Of a stretch of DNA of 64,000 nt, positions 1 to 6,754 are shown piece by piece. Positions within the stretch are counted from its first letter, which is position 1. Every line of letters starts with the position of its first letter. Location: the NCBI RefSeq assembly GCF_014648115.1, contig NZ_BMQM01000007.1:62001-126000 (forward strand), given 5' to 3'. This DNA comes from Deinococcus seoulensis. Lineage in GTDB: Bacteria > Deinococcota > Deinococci > Deinococcales > Deinococcaceae. A program made the translations under genes and the position numbers. The notes under the pieces are model-generated. The model was given only the letters and a program-made list of their open reading frames with translations. It searched no databases and was not told the DNA's origin.

Positions 1-402
1 GTCCTGAACATCGACTCGCACCATGACCTGGGCAGCCGCAGCGGCGACCCCGCGCGGGTGCGGCCCGGCAACTGGGCGGGGCTGGGGCTGGCGCGCGGCC
101 TGATCCGCACCGTCACGACGCTGTACCCGGACTGGCACGCGGACCTGCCGGTCGCGGAGGGGCACGATCTGGACCGCACGCGCGGCGAGATCCGCGACCT
201 GCTGCCGCCCGCGCTGCTGGACCGCGTGACCCTGACCCGGCAGGCCCGGCCCGGCGCGGCCCTGCCCGACCCGGCCCGCGTGACCAGCGTGCTGCTGGTG
301 CAGTCCCCCGCCTGGACGAACCCCGCGCATGACACCGCGTTCAGTGAACTGGCCTGTACACTGAACGCTGCTCCCATCGTTCCGCCCCTGAACCGCTCCT
401 GA
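1..402 (+). CDS. Arginase-like hydrolase (UPF0489 / peptide-arginase type), C-terminal part
   Basis: The frame is open from the first base, so the gene starts before the window; 133 residues are visible. It begins with NIDSHHDLG, which resembles the metal-binding D-x-H-x-D segment of ureohydrolase-fold proteins of the UPF0489 group, a group that includes peptide arginases converting arginine to ornithine in ribosomal peptides. The rest (a W-rich segment, then LLVQSPAWTNPAHD) fits the end of such a domain but carries no further diagnostic motif. The stop TGA (400-402) is also the first triplet of a dispersed repeat. Family assignment rests on one short motif, so function and substrate are tentative. 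Confidence 0.55.
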   Translation, partial: VLNIDSHHDLGSRSGDPARVRPGNWAGLGLARGLIRTVTTLYPDWHADLPVAEGHDLDRTRGEIRDLLPPALLDRVTLTRQARPGAALPDPARVTSVLLVQSPAWTNPAHDTAFSELACTLNAAPIVPPLNRS

Positions 403-560
403 TACGGACTCAATCGGAGTCCGCATGATCCGTGTGTTTCGCTGACAATCCGCCCTCACACCGCCCCTGCCAGCTCCACGTCCGGAGGGGCGTTTTTCTC
501 CTACCCGCATCCGCTCGGACCCGGTGGCCGTTGCAGTCCATTCAATCGGAGTCCGTATGA
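400..560 (-). repeat. Dispersed inverted-end repeat, copy R1 (reverse orientation)
   Basis: Full copy of a family found at 1944, 13139, 16549, 36260, 37621, 48683 and (short) 52898. It starts TGATACGGACT and ends GGAGTCCGTATGA. The reverse-orientation core is readable as CCAGCTCCACGTCCGGA and then CTCCTACCCGCATCCGCTCG. This copy has an extra small palindrome at its left edge (GGACTCAATCGGAGTCC). Its first three bases are the stop codon of the preceding gene. The remaining bases 561-699 hold only the leader of the next gene. Confidence 0.85.
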
Positions 561-699
561 GTCACGCCTGGAGGCCCCGCGACCCTCCCTCCCCCCCCCG
601 GCAGGTCAGTCGGCAGGCGCGGCAGGCAGCCACTACAATGGGCGCAGCACCGGGCGCCGGCATCACCACGCCCCGCCTCCGGGCAGTACAGGAGTTCCC

Positions 700-1212
700 G
701 TGACCAGCATCCACACCGCAGACCAGACCGCGCCCGCCACCTTTCAACTGGGTGTGTTCGCCCTGATCCGCCACCAGGGCGCGTACCTGATCGTCCGGCC
801 GCACGAGCCGCTGCTGCCCGGCGGGGATCACGGCCTGCCGGGCCTGCTGCTGGGCCTGAGCAGCGGCCAGAACCTCGTCGAGATGAACCTGCGCCGCGTG
901 ATCCGCGAACAGGTGAAACTGGTCGTCAGCGACCTGAAGCTCATCGGGTCGCACGCGTCGCGCGGACCGCAGGACAGCGGCGCGGACGCCCGCCTGAACA
1001 TGATTTTCGGCACCGAGTACAGCGCGGGCATCCTGGCGCCCGACCCGGACCTGATCACGGCCGCCGACTGGATTCCGCAGCGTGAGCTGCTGGAAGCGGG
1101 CGCGTACCCCGAGTGGCTGGCCGCCGCCGTCCGCGAATTCGAAACCACCCAGGGTGCCGCCGCGCCCGCCGAACCTGCTCCGTCACGCCTTCGCTTCGGC
1201 CGCCGCCGCTGA
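700..1212 (+). CDS. Nudix-fold protein with a degenerate Nudix box
   Basis: 170 residues with the usual Nudix layout: first beta strand GVFALIRHQGAYLIVRP (about residues 18-34), a proline/glycine turn, then the helix that normally carries GX5EX7REUXEEXGU. Here that helix reads GQNLVEMNLRRVIREQVKL (about 56-74), so only one of the acidic metal ligands (E70) is clearly kept and the RE and EE pairs are altered. A C-terminal WIPQRELLEAG segment resembles the last helix of many Nudix hydrolases. Start is GTG with AGGAG five bases upstream. Nudix families are expanded in Deinococcus; this member may have lost hydrolysis or use unusual residues. Downstream bases 1213-1240 carry a short GGGCGCTGAC direct repeat. 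Confidence 0.7.
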   Translation: MTSIHTADQTAPATFQLGVFALIRHQGAYLIVRPHEPLLPGGDHGLPGLLLGLSSGQNLVEMNLRRVIREQVKLVVSDLKLIGSHASRGPQDSGADARLNMIFGTEYSAGILAPDPDLITAADWIPQRELLEAGAYPEWLAAAVREFETTQGAAAPAEPAPSRLRFGRRR

Positions 1213-1354
1213 CCCGAACGGGCGCTGACCTGAACGGGCGCTGACCCGAATGGGCGCTGGCGCGGCCCGGTGATCCTGCCCAGTCTGCCCCCGGTGAACC
1301 CACACGCCGGGGGCGCGCCGGTACGCGGGAATGCGGTACGCTCTGGGGCGGCCC

Positions 1355-1387
1355 GTGACCTGTGCTGTCGCTGCGGCCGGAGGTCAC
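1355..1387 (+). promoter_or_regulatory. Leader hairpin overlapping the ribosome-binding site
   Basis: GTGACCT (1355-1361) pairs perfectly with AGGTCAC (1381-1387) around a 19-base loop. The 3' arm contains the last bases of the GGAGG Shine-Dalgarno (1379-1383) of the transporter starting at 1392, so folding would mask ribosome entry. The transported compound class (7-deazaguanine precursors) makes translational control plausible, but I cannot recognise a known preQ1 riboswitch class here. Confidence 0.4.
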
Positions 1388-1391
1388 CCCT

Positions 1392-1946
1392 ATGAAATCC
1401 CCCCCCGCGCGGAGCCTGCTCGCCCCGCTGCCCCTGCTGCTGATCGCCCTGTACGCCCTGAGCATCCTGCTGGCGAACCTGACGCTGAACACCTTCATTC
1501 CGCTGCCGCTGTACGGCCTGCTGAGCGTCGGCACGATCTTCTTCGCGGCGGTGTTCACGCTGCGTGACCGCATTCACCGCGCGGGCGGCCTGAACGCCGT
1601 GTACGTAGCCATTGCCGCCGCGCTGATCGTGAACACCGCCGTCGCCCTGATCACGGGCACCCCGTGGCGGTTCATCGGCGCGAGCTTCCTGGCGATCCTG
1701 GCCGGCGAACTGGCCGACACTGCCGTGTACCAGCGCCTGATCCAGCGCAGCTGGTGGACGCGGGTGCTGGCCAGCAACGCCGTGAGCGTCCCGCTGGACA
1801 GCGTCCTGTTCAACCTGCTGGCCTTCTGGGGCGACATGCCGCCCGCGCAGATCACGCAGATCATCTTCGCGGACATCCTCGCGAAGTACCTGATCGCCGC
1901 GCTGTTCGCCTTCCGGTTCCGGCACGCCACCCGCAACGCCACCTGA
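1392..1946 (+). CDS. VUT-family membrane transporter (YhhQ/queuosine-precursor type)
   Basis: 184 residues with about six hydrophobic segments, starting LLLIALYALSILLANLTLNT and ending with a conserved cytoplasmic FRFRHATR tail. The mid-region GASFLAILAGELADTAVYQ and the later SNAVSVPLDSVLFN match the VUT/DUF165 family, whose E. coli member YhhQ imports the queuosine precursors preQ0/preQ1. I chose ATG 1392 rather than an upstream in-frame start because GGAGG lies eight bases before it and the hydrophobic segment begins immediately after. The stop TGA is the first triplet of repeat R2. Substrate could be another vitamin-like compound. Confidence 0.75.
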   Translation: MKSPPARSLLAPLPLLLIALYALSILLANLTLNTFIPLPLYGLLSVGTIFFAAVFTLRDRIHRAGGLNAVYVAIAAALIVNTAVALITGTPWRFIGASFLAILAGELADTAVYQRLIQRSWWTRVLASNAVSVPLDSVLFNLLAFWGDMPPAQITQIIFADILAKYLIAALFAFRFRHATRNAT

Positions 1947-2084
1947 TACAGACTCCGATTGAATGGACTGCAAAGACCACTGGGTCCGAGCGGATGCGAG
2001 AAGGAGAGAAGCGGGTTCCGGACATGGAGTTGGCAACCCGGCGCCCTTCCGGGTTGTCAACGAAATAAACGGCAGTCCGTATGA
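1944..2084 (+). repeat. Dispersed inverted-end repeat, copy R2 (forward)
   Basis: Begins TGATACAGACTCCGATTGAATGG and ends GGCAGTCCGTATGA. Between them lie the shared core GTTCCGGACATGGAGTTGGC and a hairpin AACCCGG..CCGGGTT. The leading TGA is the stop codon of the transporter gene. It sits between convergent genes. Confidence 0.85.
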
Positions 2085-2111
2085 CCTCATCAGTCCAGCT
2101 CAGTCCAGCAG

Positions 2112-2142
2112 AGCGCCCCGCCAGTTCAGTCGGCGGGGTGCT
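2112..2142 (-). terminator. Possible hairpin after the GH31 gene
   Basis: AGCGCCCCGCC (2112-2122) pairs with GGCGGGGTGCT (2132-2142) with one G-U pair around a nine-base loop. It lies 13 bases past the GH31 stop and lacks a U-tract on that strand, so it may be a weak or Rho-independent-like terminator. Confidence 0.4.
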
Positions 2143-2154
2143 GCTCTGATCGGA

Positions 2155-4620
2155 TCAGTCGATGGGCAGCAGGTCGCCGGGCAGCGCCTCGTCGTCGTCT
2201 TCCTCTTCGAGGTGCAGCGTCACGCTCTGCCAGCGGGCCGGGAGGGTCAGGCGCAGCACGCCGTCCTCGTACGCGAAACTGGCCGCGCCCTGCACCTCGC
2301 GCACGTGCGACAGGCCCAGGATGTGCAGCGCCTCACGCTGCTCGAAGGAGGGGGTGTCCCCCTCGGCCTCGCGGCGGATGACGAGGCGCGCGCCCTGCCG
2401 CTCCCCGACCAGTCGGGTCAGGCGACCCCCGGCCGGGCCGTCCCCGGCGTCCTCGAACAGCTGCCCGATGAAGCCGTCGCGGCCCGCGTGCACCAGCCAC
2501 GACAGCCGCTCCCAGCGGGCCGAGGTGGTGTGCGGCGCGGGTTCCGTGACCGGGATGGCCTCACCGGCCCGCAGGTACATGGGCAGCGTGTGCAGCGGCG
2601 CGTTCGCCACGACGTGCTGCTCGCCCGCGTGCACCGCCCCGAACTCCGAGAGGTTGAACACCTCCGCCCAGCGGCCCGCCGGGAGGTACACCAGTCGGCG
2701 CCGGTGCCCGGCCCGCAGGACCGGCGCGACCATCAGGCCCTCGCCCAGCAGGTACTGCGTGTCCTCACGCACGGCGTCCTCGTCGGCCGGCCAGTGCAGC
2801 GCCAGCGGCCGCATGACCGGCAGGGCCGTGCGGGTCGCCGCCTGCGCCAGCGTGTACAGGTGCGGCAGCAGCCGGTAACGCAGTTCCAGCGCCGCGCGGA
2901 TCACGTCCGTGAAGGTGTCCCCGAACCGCCAGGGTTCCTGATCCGCCGTGCCCAGCGCCGAGTGGTTGCGCAGGAACGCGTACCCGACCGCCGCCTGGTA
3001 CCAGCGGGCCAGCAGTTCCCCGGTCGTGTCCCCGCCGAAGCCGCCCACGTCCGCCCCGGCGAACGGAATGCCACTTAACCCCAGCCCCTGGATCATGGGG
3101 AGGCTCAGGGACAGGTGCGACCACGTGGCCGTGTTATCCCCGGTCCAGACGGTCGCGTGCCGCTGAATCCCGGCGTACCCGGCCCGCGTGAGAATCCACG
3201 GGCGGACCTGCGGACTGAACTTCGCGTACCCGGCGCGGCTGGCCTCGCTCATGCCGTTCGCGTACGCGTTATGCACCTCCAGGTGCGAGCGGTTCCCGTG
3301 CCGCGCGTCGTACGGCAGGGTCTTGCCCTCGGTTTCACGCGGCTCGCGCAGGCTGAAGCACGCGGGTTCGTTCATGTCGTTCCACTGCCCCTGAATGCCC
3401 ATGTCCGCGAAGAACCTGTGCCGCCCCGCCCACCAGTTCACCACCTCGGGCCGCGTGAAATCCGGGAACACCGCCGGGTCCGGCCAGACCTCGCCGACCA
3501 GCACGTCCCCGCGCGCCGTGCGGACCAGATGATCCCCACGCGCGGCCTCCTCGTACACGTCGTACCCGGCCTCCACCTTCACGCCCGGATCGATGATCGG
3601 CACCAGCTTCACGCCCTGCGCGCCCGCCTCGCGCACGAACGCCCGCAGGTCCGGGAAGTTCGCGCGCTGCACCGTCCACACCTTGTACGCATCCATGTAA
3701 TCAATGTCCACGTACACGCTGTCCAGCGGCAGGTTCCGGTCCCGGTAGCCCTGAATCACGGCCCGCAGGTCCTCCGCCGAACGGTACCCCCAGCGGCTCT
3801 GACCGGCCCCCAGCGCCCACAGCGGCGGCATCGGCGCGTACCCCGTCAGGTCCGCGTAGCGCCGCAGCACATCCGCCGGACGCGGCCCGGACAGCACGTA
3901 CACGTCCAGCTCCGGCCCCGCCGACGCCCACCGCACCTCCTGCGGATGCGCGCGCGCCACGTCCACCTCCATCCGCCACGACTCGTCCACGAACACCCCG
4001 TGCGCCCGGCCCTCATGCAGCACCGTCGTGAACGGCACCGACACGTACAGCGGGTCCGTCTCGGTATGGTGCGGGAAGCAGTCCGTGTTCCAGAACGTCA
4101 GGTGCATGCCGCGCTTATCGATCGGCCCGACCCGCTCCCCGAACCCCAGGAACGCCGCGCCCTCCGGAGCCTCCAGACTCAGGCGCGAGCGGCGCAGGTT
4201 GAACCGCTCGGCATCCAGCGCCGGCCGCTGCGTGGGCGCCTCGCCGCTCCAGACGGGCGCCGACACCAGCACCCGCGCCGACGCACCACTTCCCGTCAGC
4301 ACCTGCCACGCCCCCGACACGCGGTCCAGCCGGAACGACAACCCACCCCCGATCACCAGCAACTCGTCATCCAGGTCCGCCGCGTTCAGGCTCAGGCCCC
4401 CCGGCAGGTCCGGCCGCACCGCGAAACTCTGCTTGACCGGCGCACGCGGAAAGCCCAGCGAGTTCGCCCGCGCCTCCGGCATCAACCGCACCCGCAGCAC
4501 CCCAGGCAGCGGCGCCGACACCACCAGCACATCCGACTCGCCCCACACGCGCACCTCGGACCCCTGCCCACCAGCCGCCGCCACCCCACCACTTTCCACC
4601 GCGAACGAAGAGAACCTCAT
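2155..4620 (-). CDS. Glycoside hydrolase family 31 alpha-glucosidase
   Basis: 821 residues, typical for GH31. N-terminal beta-sandwich region (about 20-230) includes FLGFGERVG and the NTD loop; the catalytic barrel follows (PPLWALGAGQSRWGY about 245; VYVDIDYMDAYKVWT about 285-300). The nucleophile motif WNDMNEP is at residues 413-419 with D415 as the expected nucleophile, and WTGDNTATWSHL carries the expected acid/base aspartate. A C-terminal beta domain ends in an acidic LEEEDDDEALPG tail. The enzyme should retain configuration and release alpha-glucose from maltooligosaccharides or related glycosides. No signal peptide is visible, so it is probably cytoplasmic. It stands alone downstream of an RNase H-like gene with a repeat between them. 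Confidence 0.92.
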   Translation of the reverse strand: MRFSSFAVESGGVAAAGGQGSEVRVWGESDVLVVSAPLPGVLRVRLMPEARANSLGFPRAPVKQSFAVRPDLPGGLSLNAADLDDELLVIGGGLSFRLDRVSGAWQVLTGSGASARVLVSAPVWSGEAPTQRPALDAERFNLRRSRLSLEAPEGAAFLGFGERVGPIDKRGMHLTFWNTDCFPHHTETDPLYVSVPFTTVLHEGRAHGVFVDESWRMEVDVARAHPQEVRWASAGPELDVYVLSGPRPADVLRRYADLTGYAPMPPLWALGAGQSRWGYRSAEDLRAVIQGYRDRNLPLDSVYVDIDYMDAYKVWTVQRANFPDLRAFVREAGAQGVKLVPIIDPGVKVEAGYDVYEEAARGDHLVRTARGDVLVGEVWPDPAVFPDFTRPEVVNWWAGRHRFFADMGIQGQWNDMNEPACFSLREPRETEGKTLPYDARHGNRSHLEVHNAYANGMSEASRAGYAKFSPQVRPWILTRAGYAGIQRHATVWTGDNTATWSHLSLSLPMIQGLGLSGIPFAGADVGGFGGDTTGELLARWYQAAVGYAFLRNHSALGTADQEPWRFGDTFTDVIRAALELRYRLLPHLYTLAQAATRTALPVMRPLALHWPADEDAVREDTQYLLGEGLMVAPVLRAGHRRRLVYLPAGRWAEVFNLSEFGAVHAGEQHVVANAPLHTLPMYLRAGEAIPVTEPAPHTTSARWERLSWLVHAGRDGFIGQLFEDAGDGPAGGRLTRLVGERQGARLVIRREAEGDTPSFEQREALHILGLSHVREVQGAASFAYEDGVLRLTLPARWQSVTLHLEEEDDDEALPGDLLPID

Positions 4621-4649
4621 GATGAACCCAGCGTAGCGCGCCGGGAGTC

Positions 4650-4720
4650 AATGGTTGAAAGTTGATGGTTGACAGTCAGAAGAAGCGCGGCTCCATCGAC
4701 TATCAACCTTCAACCATCAC
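4650..4720. repeat. Heptamer array A, folded as an inverted repeat
   Basis: The right half reads as four 7-base units CCATCGA CTATCAA CCTTCAA CCATCAC (4693-4720); the left half is a similar array in reverse complement. ATGGTTGAAAGTTGAT (4651-4666) pairs with the right arm 4702-4717 with one mismatch, giving a 16-bp stem. It lies between the RNase H gene stop and the GH31 gene start, both on the minus strand. Related arrays are at 32869, 53881 and 55291. Confidence 0.7.
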
Positions 4721-4728
4721 CGTGCCCT

Positions 4729-5481
4729 TCAGCCGACGCCCAGGAATTCGACCTGCACGCCGTTCTCGTCGGCGGCGCGGCGCGCGAGTTGCAGCGTCGC
4801 CTGCGCGCCTGCCCGCAGCGCCCGCTCGGGCCGGTGCCACAGGGCCTGCGCGACCCGGCTGGCGCGCCGCACCACCAGGACCTCGCCCGGCAGGGCCAGC
4901 CCCACGGCGGCCAGCAGCGCCTGCGCGCTCGGCGGGACCTCGGACATCACGTCCAGCGGCACGTGCGCCGTCACGCGCTCTCCGGGGCGGCGCAGGCTCA
5001 CGCGGGCCTCGTCGCCCGCCGCGCGTTGCTCGATCAGCACGTCCGACCGGGTGGCGGTCAGGCCAGGCGTGCCCAGGCCCCGCCGCGCGTCGTTCGCCAG
5101 CTCGTGCGCCGTGAGCATGTGCCGCCGCGTGCGCGGCGCGTACCGCACGCGCAGCCCCACGCCCCGCGCCGCGACCTCCTCCAGCACCTCGCGGGCCGCG
5201 TCCGTCAGCACCTCCGGCCCGCGCCCGCGCCCCACCGACGCGATCACCGCCTCGTTATCCGTATGCACCGTCAGCGCCTCGCCGACCGGCGCGGCCCGCA
5301 CGGCCTCCAGCACCGCGCGCACCTCGGCCGCGTTGTTGTCCGGGGCGCGCAGCTGCCCCTGAAACCGCGCCGGCAGTTGCCCCGGCACGATCAGCACCAG
5401 CCCCCAGCCGCCCACGCCCACCAGCCGCCCCTCGGCGTCCGGTCCCTCATTCCAGCTGGCATCCACGAACGCCTGATTCAC
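4729..5481 (-). CDS. RNase H-domain protein with extra C-terminal domain
   Basis: 250 residues. Residues 1-140 form an RNase H fold: VDAS (D7), NNAAEV (E53), HTDNEA (D75), and a final helix with H121 ten residues before D131 (HMLTAHELAND), which matches the D-E-D-D plus histidine set of RNase HI. It is therefore expected to cleave RNA in RNA-DNA hybrids in a metal-dependent way. Residues about 140-250 are an additional region (SDVLIEQRAAG ... ENGVQVEFLGVG) that I do not recognise. GC-rich, no membrane segment. Bases 5482-5629 upstream hold no gene. Confidence 0.75.
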   Translation of the reverse strand: MNQAFVDASWNEGPDAEGRLVGVGGWGLVLIVPGQLPARFQGQLRAPDNNAAEVRAVLEAVRAAPVGEALTVHTDNEAVIASVGRGRGPEVLTDAAREVLEEVAARGVGLRVRYAPRTRRHMLTAHELANDARRGLGTPGLTATRSDVLIEQRAAGDEARVSLRRPGERVTAHVPLDVMSEVPPSAQALLAAVGLALPGEVLVVRRASRVAQALWHRPERALRAGAQATLQLARRAADENGVQVEFLGVG

Positions 5482-5629
5482 GCCGCACCACCCCCCACAC
5501 GCACCGCGCGCTGACCGTCATTCTTCACGGCGAAGGCCCAGCCTGCGCCCCACGTTTCCTTCACACGCCATTCAAGCGCGCCACGCCGGGGCCGCGCATC
5601 GGCCAGCACGCCTACGCCCACCCCGCCAG

Positions 5630-5833
5630 TCACTCCAGCGTGATGTCCAGCCGGTGCGCCAGCACCCGCCGCGCCAGCACGTGCAGACTGCGCGGATCGT
5701 ACTCACCGGCCTCCAGCAACCGCAGCACCTCCGGCGACACGCCCGCCTCCCGCGCCAACGCCACCAGCGAAATCCCCAGCAGACGCCGCCGCGCCCCCAC
5801 CGTCACCGCCCCCGGAAAAGTCACTGAATCCAT
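5630..5833 (-). CDS. Small XRE-type helix-turn-helix protein
   Basis: 67 residues. VGARRRLLGISLVALAREAGVSPEVLRLLEAGEYDPRSLHVLARRVLAHRLDITLE has the spacing of a Cro/C1-type HTH domain: a first helix, LVALAREAG, the turn, then a recognition helix and LEAGEYDPR. It is divergent from pyrE with 92 bases between starts, so it could act on that intergenic region, but no operator is evident. A CATGAT box lies five bases before the ATG, a possible leaderless -10. Confidence 0.65.
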   Translation of the reverse strand: MDSVTFPGAVTVGARRRLLGISLVALAREAGVSPEVLRLLEAGEYDPRSLHVLARRVLAHRLDITLE

Positions 5834-5925
5834 GCACCATCATGCCCCCACCCCACCCCCGCGCAATGGAACCCAGCCCCCCAACCGGCACCGCTCCGGC
5901 CGCCCAGGATGAAATACTGACCCCC

Positions 5926-6486
5926 ATGAACGTCCTGGATCTCTACCAGCAGGCCGGCGCGTACCACGAAGGCCACTTCCTCCTCGCCTCCGGCCGCCAC
6001 AGCCCCAAATTCCTCCAGAGCACCACCCTCCTCCAGCACCCCCACCTCACCGAACAGATCGGACAGGCCCTCGCCCAGCGCCTCAAGGAAACAGGCGTCC
6101 ACGCCGACCTGCTCATCGGCCCCGCCATGGGCGGCGTCGTCCTCGCCTACGAAACCGCCCGCCACTACGGCACCCGCGCCATCTTCGCCGAGAAAGACGG
6201 CCACGGCGGCATGAAAATCCGCGAAGCCTTCACCATCAACCCCGGCGAGACCTTCATCGCCGTCGAGGACGTCCTCACCACCGGCGGCAGCGTCCTGAAG
6301 GCCGTCCGCGCCGCCGAAGCCGCCGGAGGCCACTGCGCCGCCATCGCCTGCATCGTCGACCGCCGCCCCGTCGAAGGCGATCTGGAGGGCTACCCGCTCG
6401 TGTCCCTCACTCGGCTCGTGTTCGACACGTACGCCCCGGACGAGGTGCCCGCGTGGCTGGCGGCCATTCCCTTGCAGGAGATCTGA
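5926..6486 (+). CDS. pyrE: Orotate phosphoribosyltransferase
   Basis: 186 residues. Converts orotate and PRPP to orotidine monophosphate in de novo pyrimidine synthesis. The PRPP-binding motif reads FIAVEDVLTTGGSVLKA; other family features are FLLASGRHSPKFLQS near the N-terminus and GPAMGGVVLAYE in the middle. An upstream in-frame ATG at 5842 would add 28 residues rich in proline that are not typical of PyrE, so I chose 5926. An AATACT box seven bases before this ATG may be a weak leaderless -10. No other pyrimidine genes are adjacent. Confidence 0.93.
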   Translation: MNVLDLYQQAGAYHEGHFLLASGRHSPKFLQSTTLLQHPHLTEQIGQALAQRLKETGVHADLLIGPAMGGVVLAYETARHYGTRAIFAEKDGHGGMKIREAFTINPGETFIAVEDVLTTGGSVLKAVRAAEAAGGHCAAIACIVDRRPVEGDLEGYPLVSLTRLVFDTYAPDEVPAWLAAIPLQEI

Positions 6487-6704
6487 GAGTTCCTGACGGG
6501 CTTCCCGTGTGCTGCCCCACCCCCCAGCCCCCTACCCCAGGGGGGCAGGGGGAGCAGCGTTGCACTGGGCAGGTATTTCTCGGGCGTTAGTGGTGGAAGT
6601 GGGCGGGGACGGCCACTTCTTGGACGCCATCCTCCGCCCCCGCCGCGTGCGCCCCGCGCGCTGCGCGCACGACGGGCTCGGTGGTCACGACGTTCGCTCT
6701 CAAG

Positions 6705-6738
6705 GCTCCCCTTGAGGGGAGCTGTCAGCGAAGCTGAC
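6705..6738. repeat. Twin perfect hairpins (REP-like / bidirectional terminator)
   Basis: GCTCCCCT (6705-6712) pairs with AGGGGAGC (6715-6722), and GTCAGC (6724-6729) pairs with GCTGAC (6733-6738) around GAA. They lie between the convergent ends of pyrE and the ABC gene. The combination of a CTCCCCTTGAGGGGAG stem next to a GTCAGC-GAA-GCTGAC stem is typical of intergenic repeated palindromes in bacteria; no second copy is in this window. Confidence 0.6.
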
Positions 6739-6754
6739 TGAGGGGTCGCCCTTC

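Noticed and set aside
1213..1260. Short GGGCGCTGACC-like tandem repeat as a regulatory array
   Set aside because: Only two to three copies, consistent with chance in GC-rich intergenic DNA.
3106..4665. Plus-strand frames across the GH31 gene
   Set aside because: Arg/His/Pro-rich shadows without any start signal.
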